Notes: generated by a model from the sequence alone, not told the origin. A stretch of 64,000 nucleotides of DNA from JAGQOZ01 sp041399205 (GCA_041399205.1 JAWKTK010000020.1:1-64000), one strand, 5' to 3'; positions 1 to 10,469 are shown, counted from the stretch's first letter. Program-made: numbers and translations.

Positions 1-1344
1 TCTAGAAATCAAGCCGCCCATGCTATGTCCTACCAACACCATTTGGTCCAAGTTGCCGTTTTGGTGATACGGATCAATATCGTGGCGGATTTGTTGCAGA
101 TCCGAACGCAGCTGAGAAGCGCTCAGCCAGAACGGCTGACCGGTAGGATACAAGTAAAACCAAAACTGATAGTTGTCGCGTATCTCCGGCACACCTCGCA
201 AATCATTGAACATCTCCATCCAGGTGATCAGGCTGGACCACAAACCGTGGACCATCAACACCGGGATCTTGTTGGGATCGTACGGTTCCAACAAATAGAT
301 GCCTTGGACGTCTTGCGATTTGGCCGGATTCAAGAGGCCTCGGGTTGCAAAATTCGCTTTTTGAAACGTCGAGTCATTTAATGAATAGGCCAATGGTGTG
401 CTGATATCGGTTTGCAGAGGAACGTAGCGATTGCCGACGACGATCGAGGTTCGCTCTAGCGGATCGTACAGCTCGAGACGACAGAAATGGCGTTGCCGAC
501 CACTGCCCGTGTGGAATTGCGAACCCGGTAACACTCGCAGGAAGGCCGTCACCGGAAAACTCATTCCCGGCGAATAATATTCACTGGCCGGGTCATCCGA
601 AACACCGTGGCTGTGAATGGCAATCAGCGGAACACCCAGCCCGTACGTTTGGTAATGGTTTCGCAACCCTTTCACTCGATAATCGGACACGAACTTAAAG
701 TCATCAAAATCTTCGGGCCGCCACCGACCGCTGCAATCGACCTGTAGTTCAAAGTCGTGCGAACCCAGTTTGATCGTTTGCGAATGCCCCGGTTTGAGCT
801 TGCCTTGTTTGGCGACAATCCGCAGCGCACTTTCCAAGGCGCCGTTGTACAAATCCGATGCACGGCGAAACAGCGGATCGTAGGGATTCCGAGTGACCAC
901 GTTTTCTTCGCCCAAAAGATAGTTGTACGATTGAGCGACCGACAGCCCGAACAGATCGAATGCTTCCGCCACGTTCCCTTCGTCTTCTGCTTTGTGGCCG
1001 TTGATGTAAGCTAGTTCGGCAAAGGCATAAACGGCTTCTTCGGACGGACGATCTTGGATAATGGTTTCAATCTGAGAAAGCAGCGTCTTGGAATCGCCAT
1101 CCAAACGTTTCTCTAAACCATACCGACGCAGAAATTGCATGGTTCGCGCCGACGGCTTGGGACCTCGCCAAGAAAACAGCTCCAAGTCTTCGGCCAAAGG
1201 CGTGTTGGGATTGTGACGCACCTTGATCCAGTTGGTTGTGGAACAGCCGCCAGCCAGCATCAGCACCAGCAATACGCCCACCATCCAACTGCGGTCAAGC
1301 AGCGGCGGCGCGAGCGATTCGAACGGCGTTGCGAGCGATCTCAT
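1..1344 (-). CDS. Alpha/beta hydrolase lipoprotein (esterase/lipase-like), 3' end cut by window edge
   Basis: The minus-strand frame is open from an ATG at 1344 to the left edge (448 codons, no stop), so the C-terminus is missing. The N-terminus has a hydrophobic stretch ending in a lipobox (LMLAGGC), so the product is probably a membrane-anchored lipoprotein. About 200 residues of a planctomycete-type N-terminal region precede the hydrolase core. The core shows an oxyanion-region HG (VLMVHGLW) and, at the very edge, the nucleophile elbow GHSMGG. The Asp and His of the triad would lie outside the window. It is transcribed divergently from the DUF3179 gene. The substrate is unknown. Confidence 0.85.
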   Translation of the reverse strand, partial: MRSLATPFESLAPPLLDRSWMVGVLLVLMLAGGCSTTNWIKVRHNPNTPLAEDLELFSWRGPKPSARTMQFLRRYGLEKRLDGDSKTLLSQIETIIQDRPSEEAVYAFAELAYINGHKAEDEGNVAEAFDLFGLSVAQSYNYLLGEENVVTRNPYDPLFRRASDLYNGALESALRIVAKQGKLKPGHSQTIKLGSHDFELQVDCSGRWRPEDFDDFKFVSDYRVKGLRNHYQTYGLGVPLIAIHSHGVSDDPASEYYSPGMSFPVTAFLRVLPGSQFHTGSGRQRHFCRLELYDPLERTSIVVGNRYVPLQTDISTPLAYSLNDSTFQKANFATRGLLNPAKSQDVQGIYLLEPYDPNKIPVLMVHGLWSSLITWMEMFNDLRGVPEIRDNYQFWFYLYPTGQPFWLSASQLRSDLQQIRHDIDPYHQNGNLDQMVLVGHSMGGLISR

Positions 1345-1706
1345 GGGGCAATGGGGGCGAAGCGAAACGAAAAAGACAGGAAATGCCAACGTTTCAGCAG
1401 CTTAGCGAAACGAGTCCAACCGCGAACGATACTGGCATGTCCGGAATAGCGTCAAGTTCGAACGGCTCCACGCCAACTTAGCCGTAAATCTCAGCAGTCA
1501 TTAACACTCGTTCACACGTTTGTTCGCCAAAATTGCCAAGACGACCGCTCGCCCTATTCCCAAAGGAGAAAATCCAAAATCTTTACGGGACTCCAGAGTG
1601 CCTTCCGTCTTGTAAAGGGTCGGGCGAATACTAGAGCTACGTTCAATAGATGAAACATTTTGGCTAAAACGGTATGAACGAAATCGACAGTTCAACATTT
1701 GTCAGC
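1345..1706. other. Intergenic region between divergent genes
   Basis: This 360-base gap separates the hydrolase from the DUF3179 gene and must hold both promoters. I see no convincing ORF, repeat or hairpin. Short ORFs here lack family features. Confidence 0.5.
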
Positions 1707-2762
1707 ATGATCAAATGGAGCCTTCTGTTTGTGGCGTTGCTGGCGGGCTGTCAGCGCAGCGATGGCAATTCGACCGCAGACGCGTCGGCCACGAAGGGTT
1801 CCTTTCTGGAAAATCCGGACTGCTTTTATCGAAATTACGACCACGTCTTCGCACTGAATGGTCCGGAAGCGGTGCCTGCGGACGCGGCCGAACTAACGGA
1901 CGAATCGGAAGTCTTGGGGATCTGCGTCGATGGAGTGGCAAGAGCGTATTGGATTCCGGCCATGTATCACCACCACTTGGCCAATGACATGCTGGGCGAT
2001 ACGCCGGTGGTTGTGACTTATTGCGGGCATTATTCTTGTGGTTCCGCCTATCTGGCGACGGTGAATGAAGAGCCGCAAGTGTTTGGCATCGCCGGAGCTT
2101 GGCAGGGCATGCTGTTGCTGTACGACGAAGCCACTCGTTCTGAATGGCTGCAAGGTTCCGGGCACAGTATTCGCGGCGATTTTAGTGGCCAGCAACTGGA
2201 ACGTTTGCCGGTGGTTCACACCACTTGGAAACGTTGGAAAGAAGCGTATCCCGAAACGTCCGTGGTGCTGGGAAATCCGAACGATCCGAGATATCCCGCT
2301 GATACGCAAGCCAAACGAGGCGATGCAGAAAAGTCGCCCGCGTTAGCTCGAACCGTACATATGAAAGACGGTCAATTGCCGCCCACAGAAATGGTGTTCG
2401 GGATTGCCATGGGGTGTGATGCAGAGCAGGGCGGACCGGTGGCCAAGGCCTATTCGCTTGCGAAATTGGCAGCAGGGCCGGCGGTGACAACAGATCAAAT
2501 TGGTTCGCTCCCCGTAGTGCTGTTTTATGACGCCGAGTCAAATTCGGCGGTTGGTTTTCAGCGAACCATCGGTGACGAAACACTGGAATTTGAACCTCGT
2601 GGCGAATCCCATTTCGCTTCGTCGGATGGTTCGGTATTTGACTGGCTGGGAAGGTGCATCGCAGGAAAGTATGCAGGCCAGCAATTACCGCAACTACCAG
2701 GTTATCAAAGTGAATGGCTGGGCTGGCTGGTAACCTGCCCAGAAACGGAGTTAGTTAAGTAG
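1707..2762 (+). CDS. DUF3179 domain lipoprotein
   Basis: The open frame begins at 1674, but the ATG at 1707 puts a compact signal peptide directly at the N-terminus (MIKWSLLFVALLAGC lipobox), so that start is preferred (351 residues). The body matches DUF3179 as I know it: a segment like LGICVDGVARAYW, a histidine-rich YHHHLANDMLGDTPVVVTY, then a cysteine motif TYCGHYSCGSA where many members have TYCPLCGTA. A second conserved block near the C-terminus includes LPVVLFYDAES. DUF3179 proteins are exported and of unknown function. The conserved His and Cys residues suggest metal or redox chemistry, which is inference. Confidence 0.85.
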   Translation: MIKWSLLFVALLAGCQRSDGNSTADASATKGSFLENPDCFYRNYDHVFALNGPEAVPADAAELTDESEVLGICVDGVARAYWIPAMYHHHLANDMLGDTPVVVTYCGHYSCGSAYLATVNEEPQVFGIAGAWQGMLLLYDEATRSEWLQGSGHSIRGDFSGQQLERLPVVHTTWKRWKEAYPETSVVLGNPNDPRYPADTQAKRGDAEKSPALARTVHMKDGQLPPTEMVFGIAMGCDAEQGGPVAKAYSLAKLAAGPAVTTDQIGSLPVVLFYDAESNSAVGFQRTIGDETLEFEPRGESHFASSDGSVFDWLGRCIAGKYAGQQLPQLPGYQSEWLGWLVTCPETELVK

Positions 2763-2798
2763 CTATTGTTTTTGTTTAGAAAATTGAGGGTTGAGAAA

Positions 2799-3931
2799 AT
2801 GAAAGCGTCTAGTCGACCGCAGATGATGCGGTTGTTTGATGGTATTCAAACCGTGATGATCCTGATGGCATTACAAAACGTGATGACGGCTAATGATCGT
2901 ATCTTGGTGCACGATACGTTTGCCGACAACAACATGTTTGACGGTACGCCGGCGATGTGGGGCGAAGCCGATTGCGGCGGTTCCTGCCAGGGAATTTTGA
3001 CTCGCTTTGACGTGACGGATGGTCGAGTGAACATTGGGTTGAACGAATCTTTTGCCATGTGGCGAGTTCTAAGCGTCGACGGCGAAGCGTTGGAAGCGGC
3101 CAATGATTGGTCGGTTCGAGCACATTTTCGGTCGGACATTGATATCACCAGCATTTTTGGCGTCGGCACCGATTCGTTGTATTGGGCCGCTCGTCCTTTT
3201 CACGCTGGCGACCAAACCACTCACTTAGCCAACGGACACGGCTGGGACAACAACGATTCGGAAGATCGACTCCCTTCGTTCGACGATTGGGTCGTGCAAC
3301 TGGCATGTATCCTGACCATTTGGACGGGTTCGCTTGGTCGGCTGATACGCCGGAAAATATTATTCGATTGGAATGGGATCGTGGCTTCGATATCACGCCC
3401 GGCCTGCCTGTCATCTGGGGCAACTGGGGCGGTGGAGCCAGCTTTGATCAAGTGATTCTAGCCAAGGAGCCGTTGCCGTTGGGTGGCGACTACAACAAGG
3501 ATGGCATCCTCAATCCGTTTGACGTAGACCGTTTGGCGGATGCGATTCGCGCCGGCGAAGATGACGCTTGGTACAACGTTTCCAACGACGAAGATGTCAA
3601 TTTGATTGATCTGGACGTTTGGGTCCATCAGCTGAAGAAGACCACCTACGGTGATGCCAATTTAGACACCGTGTTTGACAGTACCGATCTGATTTTGGTA
3701 TTCCAAGGCGGCAAGTACGAAGTGGCTGGCGTGACCGACGCCACTTGGATTAGCGGTGATTGGAATGCGGATGGAAAATTTGACAGCCGCGATATGATTG
3801 CGGCGTTTCAAGACGGCGGCTATCAGGCTGATTCGCGAATTCAGGCCGTCCCCGAACCGACCGTGATGGCGTTACCAATTTTCGCCCTCACCATTTTTCG
3901 CTACAGCAAGCGGAAAAAAGAAGCCATGTGA
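2799..3931 (+). CDS. Secreted dockerin-like / PEP-CTERM protein, split by a -1 frameshift
   Basis: Two overlapping frames make one protein. Frame one starts at ATG 2799 (GAGGG upstream) and reads to about 3300, ending in LPSFDDWVVQL. The protein then continues one base back in the second frame (PDHLDGFAWSADTPENIIRLEW) to the stop at 3931. The N-terminal part resembles a lectin-like exported domain of unknown function. The second half has EF-hand/dockerin-type repeats (GDYNKDGILNPFD, YGDANLDTVFDSTD, GDWNADGKFDSRD), then VPEP, a hydrophobic stretch and a basic KRKK end, which is a PEP-CTERM sorting tail. The cassette is closely similar to the end of the CAP-domain gene at 41891-43258. The frameshift may be a sequencing error. 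Confidence 0.75.
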
Positions 3932-3949
3932 TTACCTTTCCCCAATGGT

Positions 3950-4012
3950 GCCAGCCGGGGTAAACTTGTGCCGATCAGACTCAACCCTCTCGTCACAGTT
4001 GAACCGGCTGGC
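3950..4012. repeat. Inverted repeat GCCAGCCGG / CCGGCTGGC
   Basis: A perfect 9-base inverted repeat (3950-3958 and 4004-4012) lies just after the dockerin gene and is followed by GGGGTTTT. It could form a long-loop hairpin acting as a weak terminator, or be a dispersed repeat. The rest of the gap to 4332 holds only an ORF (3968-4387) without recognisable features. Confidence 0.4.
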
Positions 4013-4332
4013 GCCGGGGTTTTGGTATCATTTCTTCGCCAAGCGGCTTTGTTATTGATGGCTCAAAAGAACCGCGAATACAACCCCCAAGCGAAAAAAT
4101 ATCGAAGCGTTTCAGAGCGGGAGCCGAATTTTCAAACCAAAACAATTGGTGGCAAAACGGCGCAAGCGGTCCGAAACAACACGGTAAAATACCGATTGGC
4201 GCCTGCCGTTACAACAACATATTGTCGTGGTGTGGCCGAGTCACTCCCGGGACTCGTTTGCAACAAAGCCGAAGCATTGGACTCACGGGAAAATCGATTG
4301 GTCCCACCAACTTTTGTACAACGCCCACCGCC

Positions 4333-4938
4333 ATGTCAGAAAAAACGACTGCAGCAGATTCCAACCAGCCGATCACCGATTTACTGAAACGGATTGTTCA
4401 AGGGGATGCGGCCGCGCGCGAAGAACTGTTTCGTCAAGTCTATAGTAATCTGCATACGGTGGCGCAAAGCTGCTTCCGAGATCAAGGTCGGCACCAAACG
4501 TTAAATCCGACGGATTTGGTGAACGAAGTTGCGTTGAAAATGCTGAACAACCCGGCGTTGTTGTCGTCCAGTAGCCGAGGCGCATTTTATTCGCTGGTTT
4601 CCATCACCATGCGCCATGTGCTGATCGATCACGCTCGCAAACGTTCGGCACAAAAGCGCACCCCAATTGGTGATCGCGACTATTCTCCCATCGATCAGAT
4701 TGTGGACAATTTGGAATCGACCAACCACTTGGATCTGATCGCACTGAACGAAGCCTTGGACGAATTGAAAACGCAATCAGAAAGGCAACACGAAATTGTG
4801 ATTCGTCATTTCTTTGGCGGACTGACCTTTCCGCAGGTGGCCAACCAACTGGGCTGCAGCTTGGCCACGGTAGAAAAGGACTGGCGGTTCGCTCGTTGCT
4901 GGCTGTTGGCTCGCATGCAGGACCACGACGATGAGTAA
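4333..4938 (+). CDS. ECF-type RNA polymerase sigma factor (planctomycete kinase-linked group)
   Basis: The frame is open from 4222, but homology begins at the ATG at 4333 (MSEKTTAADSN), giving 201 residues. Region 2 is visible as EELFRQVYSNLHTVAQSCFRDQ...LNPTDLVNEVALKM and SITMRHVLIDHARKR. Region 4 is EIVIRHFFGGLTFPQVANQLGCSLATVEKDWRFARCWL, a helix-turn-helix ending. This is the ECF-like group (TIGR02999 type, from memory) common in planctomycetes and typically encoded beside a Ser/Thr kinase. Here the stop overlaps the start of the kinase gene by 8 bases, so the two are translationally coupled. It probably directs transcription in response to a signal passed by the kinase, which is inference. 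Confidence 0.9.
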   Translation: MSEKTTAADSNQPITDLLKRIVQGDAAAREELFRQVYSNLHTVAQSCFRDQGRHQTLNPTDLVNEVALKMLNNPALLSSSSRGAFYSLVSITMRHVLIDHARKRSAQKRTPIGDRDYSPIDQIVDNLESTNHLDLIALNEALDELKTQSERQHEIVIRHFFGGLTFPQVANQLGCSLATVEKDWRFARCWLLARMQDHDDE

Positions 4939-7900
4939 CGGAGACTGGAGCCATCTGAACGAATTGTTTCATCAAGCCATGGAGCAACCGGCGGATGGTC
5001 GCGAAGATTTTCTTCGCAACGCCCAGATCGACTCGGACGTTCTGCGAATGCTCTTGAATTGCGTCAAATTTGCTGACAGCGACGGCCTGCAAGCTCCACT
5101 TCAGCCTGATCAGAATCCGATTCTGTTTGCCGCAGATTCAGAATCGATTGTTTCGAACGCGACATCGCAAATCGGCCACTCGCTGTCCACAGAATCCGCC
5201 ACCTATCGATTGGAAAACGTGATTGGCGCCGGTGGAACGGGCGTGGTCTACTTGGCGACACAAACGGATTCTTCGAAGCAACAGGTGGCCATCAAAGTTT
5301 TACGCAACGAACTGACCGGTTCGGACACGGTTCGCCGCCGATTTGACTTGGAACGCCAACTGTTGGAGCAACTGGACCATACTTCGGTTGGTCGCATTCT
5401 GGACAGCGGTACCACGTCCGACGGCCGTCCGTTTTTGGTCATGGAATTGATTCATGGCATCTCTATCACAGACTACGCGTATCAAGAACAGTTGCCGTTA
5501 CAAGCTCGTTTGCAACTGTTCCTGGACGCGTGCCAAGCGGTGGCGTTTGCACATAGCCGAGGTATCGTGCATCGGGACATCAAGCCGAGCCACATCTTGG
5601 TCAACGAAGACGGCATTGTGAAGCTGGTCGATTTTGGAATAGCCAAAGCGGATTCGGTCGCCACATCCTTGCTCGGGTTGACTCGCATGGGCGAATCTCC
5701 CATGACGCCTGCCTATGCCAGTCCGGAACAAGTGCTAGGAAAACCGGTTGGCGTGGAATCGGACGTTTATTCGTTGGGAGTGGTGCTGTATCAGTTGATC
5801 ACCGGCCAGCACCCGTATCCAACTTCGACCAATCTTTTGGAAATGGCGGCTCGGATCTGCAATCAGCCGCCGCACCGCCCTAGCGTTTCAAAGCCGCCGG
5901 ACTCTGACAATCGCGGTCCTGTCGAATCCATGGCAGAAACGGCAAAACCGACCAAAACTTCCAGTGCAACGGACGATTTGTCATCGTTGCCAGACACCTG
6001 CCAAACCGTCCCCTTTCCGCTGTCACATTTGAAGGGTGACATGGACGAAATTGTCCTCAAGTCGTTGCGAAAGGAGCCTCGACTGCGGTATCGCACGGTT
6101 TATGAATTGAGCGACGACATTGTTCGCTATTTGGAAAACAAACCGGTTACCGCTCGGCGCGAAAACCGCATTTACAACCTTCGCAAATTTGCCAGCCAGC
6201 ATTGGTGGTCCGTTACGTTACTGTCATTCGTGTTGGTCAGTTTGATCGTGGCGTTATGGATTACGCAAAGATCATTGCGGCACACCGAGGTCGCTCGGCA
6301 ACAAGCCGCGTTCGGCATGGAACTGGAAGAGATCAAAGTAGCGTCAAGCCGTTTAGAATTGGGCTATCCCGGCGACGCATATCAGCGTCTTCGTCCGTTT
6401 CTGATCGACGAAACGACGGGAATCCTGCGAAACGATATTTCATTCGAACGTCGTCATCTTTTGTATCGAATCACGGATGAACTAGAAGTTGAAACTCGTG
6501 CTGCGCTACCCAAGTTCAATCAGATGGGCACCGTACTGCTGGGGTCACAAGAAAAGCTGGCCGTCGCCAGTCGCCGTTACCAAGAAAACAAGTTCGCCCT
6601 GTGGGACGTCCAGTCGTTACTGGCAGATGGCAAGCCCGTATTTTTCTCGGACAGTGCTTTTCCTTTTCTGTCAAATTATTTCATTTCCGCCATCGCCTAC
6701 GCACCAGAACGTAATCGAGTTGTTTATTCCACGCAGGACGATCGTGCGTTGATTTTGGCCGAAGCGAATACAGGACGCATTCTGCAGCGGATAGCCGTTG
6801 AAGATCATTTGCGTGTCGCGGAAAGCTCTGCGGTTTGGATGGCCCATTTGTCAATGTCACACGATGAACAATTTGTCGCTTCGGTTGACATCGCTAACCA
6901 ATTAAGTGTTTGGCGACTGTCGGATGATTCGATTCAATGGTTGGAAACAGTCCAAGTTCCCGACTTCAACTACCACCGACTTACTTTTTCGCCGGATGGT
7001 ACGCAAATCGCTTGTTCTGGTTCGAACCAATTAATGATATATGATCGAAGTCCGTTAGCGCTTCGCCATCAAATACCGCTGCCCAAAAGCATCGAAGCCG
7101 TCGCATATCACCCGACGCTTCCGCAGATTGTGGCCACGACCCTGGGAAAGGACGTCCACGTTTACTCGACGACAGACGGGCAATTGCTTCGATCCGAAAG
7201 AGAGCCCGTTGCCGTCAGGCAAATTGCATTTTCTCACGATGGCCAGCTCGCGGCCGAAGCTTGCGTGGATGGACGTGTCAATCTGAAACGATTTGACGAC
7301 GGCAAGATTGTAAAGACCATTGCAGCTTTGACTTCATCCATCGCCGACGTTCGGTTTGTCGATAATAGTCGCGCATTGGTAGTTACTGATGAAAAACAGC
7401 GAGGTGTGTGTTGGCCCGTCCCGGGTACGACATCGGTGTTATCCGAACGTGTTCACAAATCCACCGAACAAGCGTTCCAAGAACTGAATACCGGCGCAGC
7501 CATGGGTTCCTGCATTGTGAAGCGACCGCCAGCGAACGTGGTTGGCACCTGCGATACCAGCAACATCAATTTATGGAATGCCCAAGACGGTTCGCTGTTG
7601 CGGCAGATGCCAGTGGCAGCGGGCAGTGTCTGGGGCGCCGAATTTACTCGAGACGGCAAGTATGTACTGTCGTACGAATACCATCGTGAACGAGGCGACA
7701 CGTTGCATGTCATGAACCCGCTAACGGGCGAAGAGATTTTGAGCGAAACAGAACGAGGTGTCGTGGCGTCGGGTCCATTCGATTCGCTGATGCTGAATGC
7801 CGTCAGCAATCAAGACGCATTGCAATTGCGTTCGTTGGAAACACCAACCCAGGTCATCCAGATTCCAGTGAACTATCCGCCAAGTCAAATCAGGTTTGCG

Positions 7901-8413
7901 AATCAACAGCGACAAGTCGCGGTGGCTGGTAACGATATGATTGTCCGCATTTACCGCTATACGGCTGAGAATTTGACACTCGAACAGGAGATTCCTGTGC
8001 CCACACTGGGAACTCAGCTCCGCGTGATAGAATTTTCGCCGGATGATCGCTGGCTGGCATTGGGCGGAAATAAATCTCACCTGATTTGGAACTTGGCCGC
8101 TGGAAAAATAGAAGCCGAGTTTTCCAATCGGGGTCAATGCAACACGATGTCTTTTTCTCCGGACGGACGGCGTTTGGCGACGGTCAACTACTTCGGCCCG
8201 GTCAGGGTCTGGGAGGTCGAAACTTGGCGAGAAGTCTGGGAATCCCCAACATCCTTGGGCTTCTTCGAAGCTGGCTGGTCCGCGTCCGGCGACGTTCTTT
8301 TTGGCCTGACGCTGGAAAATACACTACATGCGTGGCGAACCGTCCCCACAGATCAGATTCTGGGTCAAATTCAGCAGATCGATTCGTTACTGGCGATTCC
8401 GACGAAGCAATAG
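4931..8413 (+). CDS. Transmembrane Ser/Thr protein kinase with C-terminal WD40 repeats
   Basis: The product has 1160 residues. The kinase domain spans about residues 92-410. Visible elements are the glycine loop (IGAGGTGVVYL, 99-108), catalytic Lys122 (VAIKVL), HRDIKPSHIL with Asp216 (the usual N is H), DFG at 234-236, SPEQ near 264 and DVYSLGVVLYQLITG. One transmembrane helix follows at about 424-445 (SVTLLSFVLVSLIVALWI). The rest is a beta-propeller-like region with WD40-type repeats (FSPDGTQIACSG, FSPDDRWLALGG, FSPDGRRLATVNYFGPVRVW), presumably outside the cytoplasm. It overlaps the sigma-factor gene and probably shares its operon. The kinase looks catalytically complete. Its target is not shown by sequence. 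Confidence 0.93.
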   Translation: MSNGDWSHLNELFHQAMEQPADGREDFLRNAQIDSDVLRMLLNCVKFADSDGLQAPLQPDQNPILFAADSESIVSNATSQIGHSLSTESATYRLENVIGAGGTGVVYLATQTDSSKQQVAIKVLRNELTGSDTVRRRFDLERQLLEQLDHTSVGRILDSGTTSDGRPFLVMELIHGISITDYAYQEQLPLQARLQLFLDACQAVAFAHSRGIVHRDIKPSHILVNEDGIVKLVDFGIAKADSVATSLLGLTRMGESPMTPAYASPEQVLGKPVGVESDVYSLGVVLYQLITGQHPYPTSTNLLEMAARICNQPPHRPSVSKPPDSDNRGPVESMAETAKPTKTSSATDDLSSLPDTCQTVPFPLSHLKGDMDEIVLKSLRKEPRLRYRTVYELSDDIVRYLENKPVTARRENRIYNLRKFASQHWWSVTLLSFVLVSLIVALWITQRSLRHTEVARQQAAFGMELEEIKVASSRLELGYPGDAYQRLRPFLIDETTGILRNDISFERRHLLYRITDELEVETRAALPKFNQMGTVLLGSQEKLAVASRRYQENKFALWDVQSLLADGKPVFFSDSAFPFLSNYFISAIAYAPERNRVVYSTQDDRALILAEANTGRILQRIAVEDHLRVAESSAVWMAHLSMSHDEQFVASVDIANQLSVWRLSDDSIQWLETVQVPDFNYHRLTFSPDGTQIACSGSNQLMIYDRSPLALRHQIPLPKSIEAVAYHPTLPQIVATTLGKDVHVYSTTDGQLLRSEREPVAVRQIAFSHDGQLAAEACVDGRVNLKRFDDGKIVKTIAALTSSIADVRFVDNSRALVVTDEKQRGVCWPVPGTTSVLSERVHKSTEQAFQELNTGAAMGSCIVKRPPANVVGTCDTSNINLWNAQDGSLLRQMPVAAGSVWGAEFTRDGKYVLSYEYHRERGDTLHVMNPLTGEEILSETERGVVASGPFDSLMLNAVSNQDALQLRSLETPTQVIQIPVNYPPSQIRFANQQRQVAVAGNDMIVRIYRYTAENLTLEQEIPVPTLGTQLRVIEFSPDDRWLALGGNKSHLIWNLAAGKIEAEFSNRGQCNTMSFSPDGRRLATVNYFGPVRVWEVETWREVWESPTSLGFFEAGWSASGDVLFGLTLENTLHAWRTVPTDQILGQIQQIDSLLAIPTKQ

Positions 8414-8585
8414 ATATTGATCATTTCCGCCCCAGGCAGCATCGTCGTGGTGGCGGCCTTGGTCTGATCGCCCTATTTGTGAGGGATTTGCAAGACTTGA
8501 TCTTTCGTCCTGATTCGTTAGCTTACAGACAAGTCATTTGTCAGAATTTCTGTCTGTTCACTCGTTTTCAAAGGACGTGCCCGTC

Positions 8586-10469
8586 GTGCGTAAGTTCTTG
8601 TTGCTTTTAAAACCGTCCGTCGCCGCACTATTCGCCCTTAGTATTGTCGTTTCGAGCGTCAATTTGACATACGGACAAGAACAGCCAGCCGTACCTGAAG
8701 AAACGACCAAGGGCATCGACGAACTGATCAATGACCAATTTACTCCGCTGGCTGATTGGTGGGAGAGGCTGGTGCTGACGTCCGTACCGGTTGGCACGAA
8801 ATTTCCCGCCGTCGACGAACTCGTGCTGGAACAAACGGCTTCGAAAGTTGGCCTCGATGCTTCCGAAGTGGCCCACATTCAGCAACTGTTGAATGAACGC
8901 GACGAAAAGAAAGCTGCGTCCACCAACGGGTTCGAAAAGTCTGATTTACAGGAACAATATCGTTCGACAATTCTGGATTCCTTGTCCGCCGATCAGCGAG
9001 ACGCCTTCCAGGTTCCTCGTAACATTCCAATTGTCTTGTTGATTCTGGTGGCCGGGGCCGCTTTCTTCACACTGGTGTTTGGGTTCATCAACGTGCGACT
9101 GATTCCCTTCGCCATTCAAGTGGTGAGCGGAAAATACGATTCGGTGGAAAAATCAGGAGCGAAAAAGGTCTTGCCCGACGTGAACCAAGTGGAAGGCGAT
9201 TTGGTTGACACCATTCGCGACGAAGGGGAAAGTGGCGAGGTATCTCATTTCCAAGCGTTGGCCACCGCCGTTTCCGGAACAGTGGGACTGGGCAACATTG
9301 CCGGCGTCGCCGTGGCGATTGCGACCGGTGGCCCTGGCGCCACGTTTTGGATGATTGTCTGCGGATTCTTGGGAATGTCGACCAAGTTTGTCGAATGCAC
9401 CTTGGGCGTCAAGTATCGTGATCTTGAACACGACGGCACGGTCCACGGTGGCCCGATGTACTATCTTCGCAAAGGACTAGCGGAATTGGGCCTGCGGCCG
9501 CTGGGGCAAGTACTGGGGATCATCTTTGCCATCCTCTGTGTCGGCGCTTCGTTTGGCGGAGGCAACATGTTCCAAGCCAATCAGGCAGCAGCCCAGATTG
9601 CCACCATGTTTAACAGATCGGGCAACGCCGATGGCGCGATCATTGGTATTGTGATGGCGATCCTGGTGGCCGCGGTGATTATTGGTGGCATTAAGCGAAT
9701 TGCGAATGTCACCGAGAAAATTGTTCCGCTGATGGCCGTGATCTACGTGGTGGCTGCGTTGATCATAATTCTGGCGAATATTTCGCACATTCCGACGGCG
9801 ATGAGCCAAATTGTGTCGGGCGCCTTTACCCCGGCGGCCGGCTTTGGCGGAGTGCTGGGTGTATTGATGGTTGGATTTCAGCGAGCGGCTTTTTCGAATG
9901 AAGCGGGATGTGGTTCGGCCGCGATTGCGCATTCGGCGGTTCGCACTCGTTACCCAGCATCCGAAGGCATTGTGGCGTTACTCGAGCCGTTCATCGATAC
10001 TGTGGTCATTTGCACCATGACAGCGCTGGTGATTGTCATGTATAATTCGGAAGGACTGTTTCAATACGGCGACGTCGTTTCCAGCAACGTTGATATCTCG
10101 GGGCAACGAATTGGCGGCGTCGATTTAACTTCGATGGCATTCGACAGTGTGCTTCCCGGTTTTCGTTACGTACTTACCGTTGCCATCGTCCTGTTTGCCT
10201 TTTCCACCATGATTTCCTGGTCCTACTACGGGCTGCAATCCTGGAAATATCTCTTCGGTCGTTCAAAGGCAGCTGACCTTTCGTACAAAGTTCTCTTTTG
10301 CCTATTCGTGATTGTCGGAGCGGCGGCTTCACTGGATGCCGTCATTCGTTTTTCGGATGCCATGATTCTGGCATTAGTCTTCCCAAATATGTTCGGCCTG
10401 CTGCTACTGTTCCCGAAGGTGAGGCAAGAACTAAAGCGGTATATCTCGGCAGCGAAACAGAATTCGTAA
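8586..10469 (+). CDS. Sodium:alanine symporter family (AGCS) amino-acid carrier
   Basis: The frame opens at a TTG at 8538. A GTG at 8586 with AAAGGA upstream gives a clean signal-like N-terminus (MRKFLLLLKPSVAALFALSIVV, ending near TYGQ), so I prefer that start (627 residues). A roughly 140-residue extension rich in charged residues precedes the carrier. The AGCS signature is clear: VSGTVGLGNIAGVAVAIATGGPGATFWM, then STKFVECTLGVKYR and HGGPMYYL. Later helices include FQRAAFSNEAGCGSAAIAHS and FSTMISWSYYG. Members import alanine or glycine with Na+. The N-terminal extension is longer than in typical family members, and it may be an exported leader domain. Confidence 0.92.
   Translation: MRKFLLLLKPSVAALFALSIVVSSVNLTYGQEQPAVPEETTKGIDELINDQFTPLADWWERLVLTSVPVGTKFPAVDELVLEQTASKVGLDASEVAHIQQLLNERDEKKAASTNGFEKSDLQEQYRSTILDSLSADQRDAFQVPRNIPIVLLILVAGAAFFTLVFGFINVRLIPFAIQVVSGKYDSVEKSGAKKVLPDVNQVEGDLVDTIRDEGESGEVSHFQALATAVSGTVGLGNIAGVAVAIATGGPGATFWMIVCGFLGMSTKFVECTLGVKYRDLEHDGTVHGGPMYYLRKGLAELGLRPLGQVLGIIFAILCVGASFGGGNMFQANQAAAQIATMFNRSGNADGAIIGIVMAILVAAVIIGGIKRIANVTEKIVPLMAVIYVVAALIIILANISHIPTAMSQIVSGAFTPAAGFGGVLGVLMVGFQRAAFSNEAGCGSAAIAHSAVRTRYPASEGIVALLEPFIDTVVICTMTALVIVMYNSEGLFQYGDVVSSNVDISGQRIGGVDLTSMAFDSVLPGFRYVLTVAIVLFAFSTMISWSYYGLQSWKYLFGRSKAADLSYKVLFCLFVIVGAAASLDAVIRFSDAMILALVFPNMFGLLLLFPKVRQELKRYISAAKQNS

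Noticed and set aside
3968..4387. 139-residue ORF before the sigma factor
   Set aside because: Low-complexity, basic and without a recognisable family; it runs into the sigma gene in another frame.
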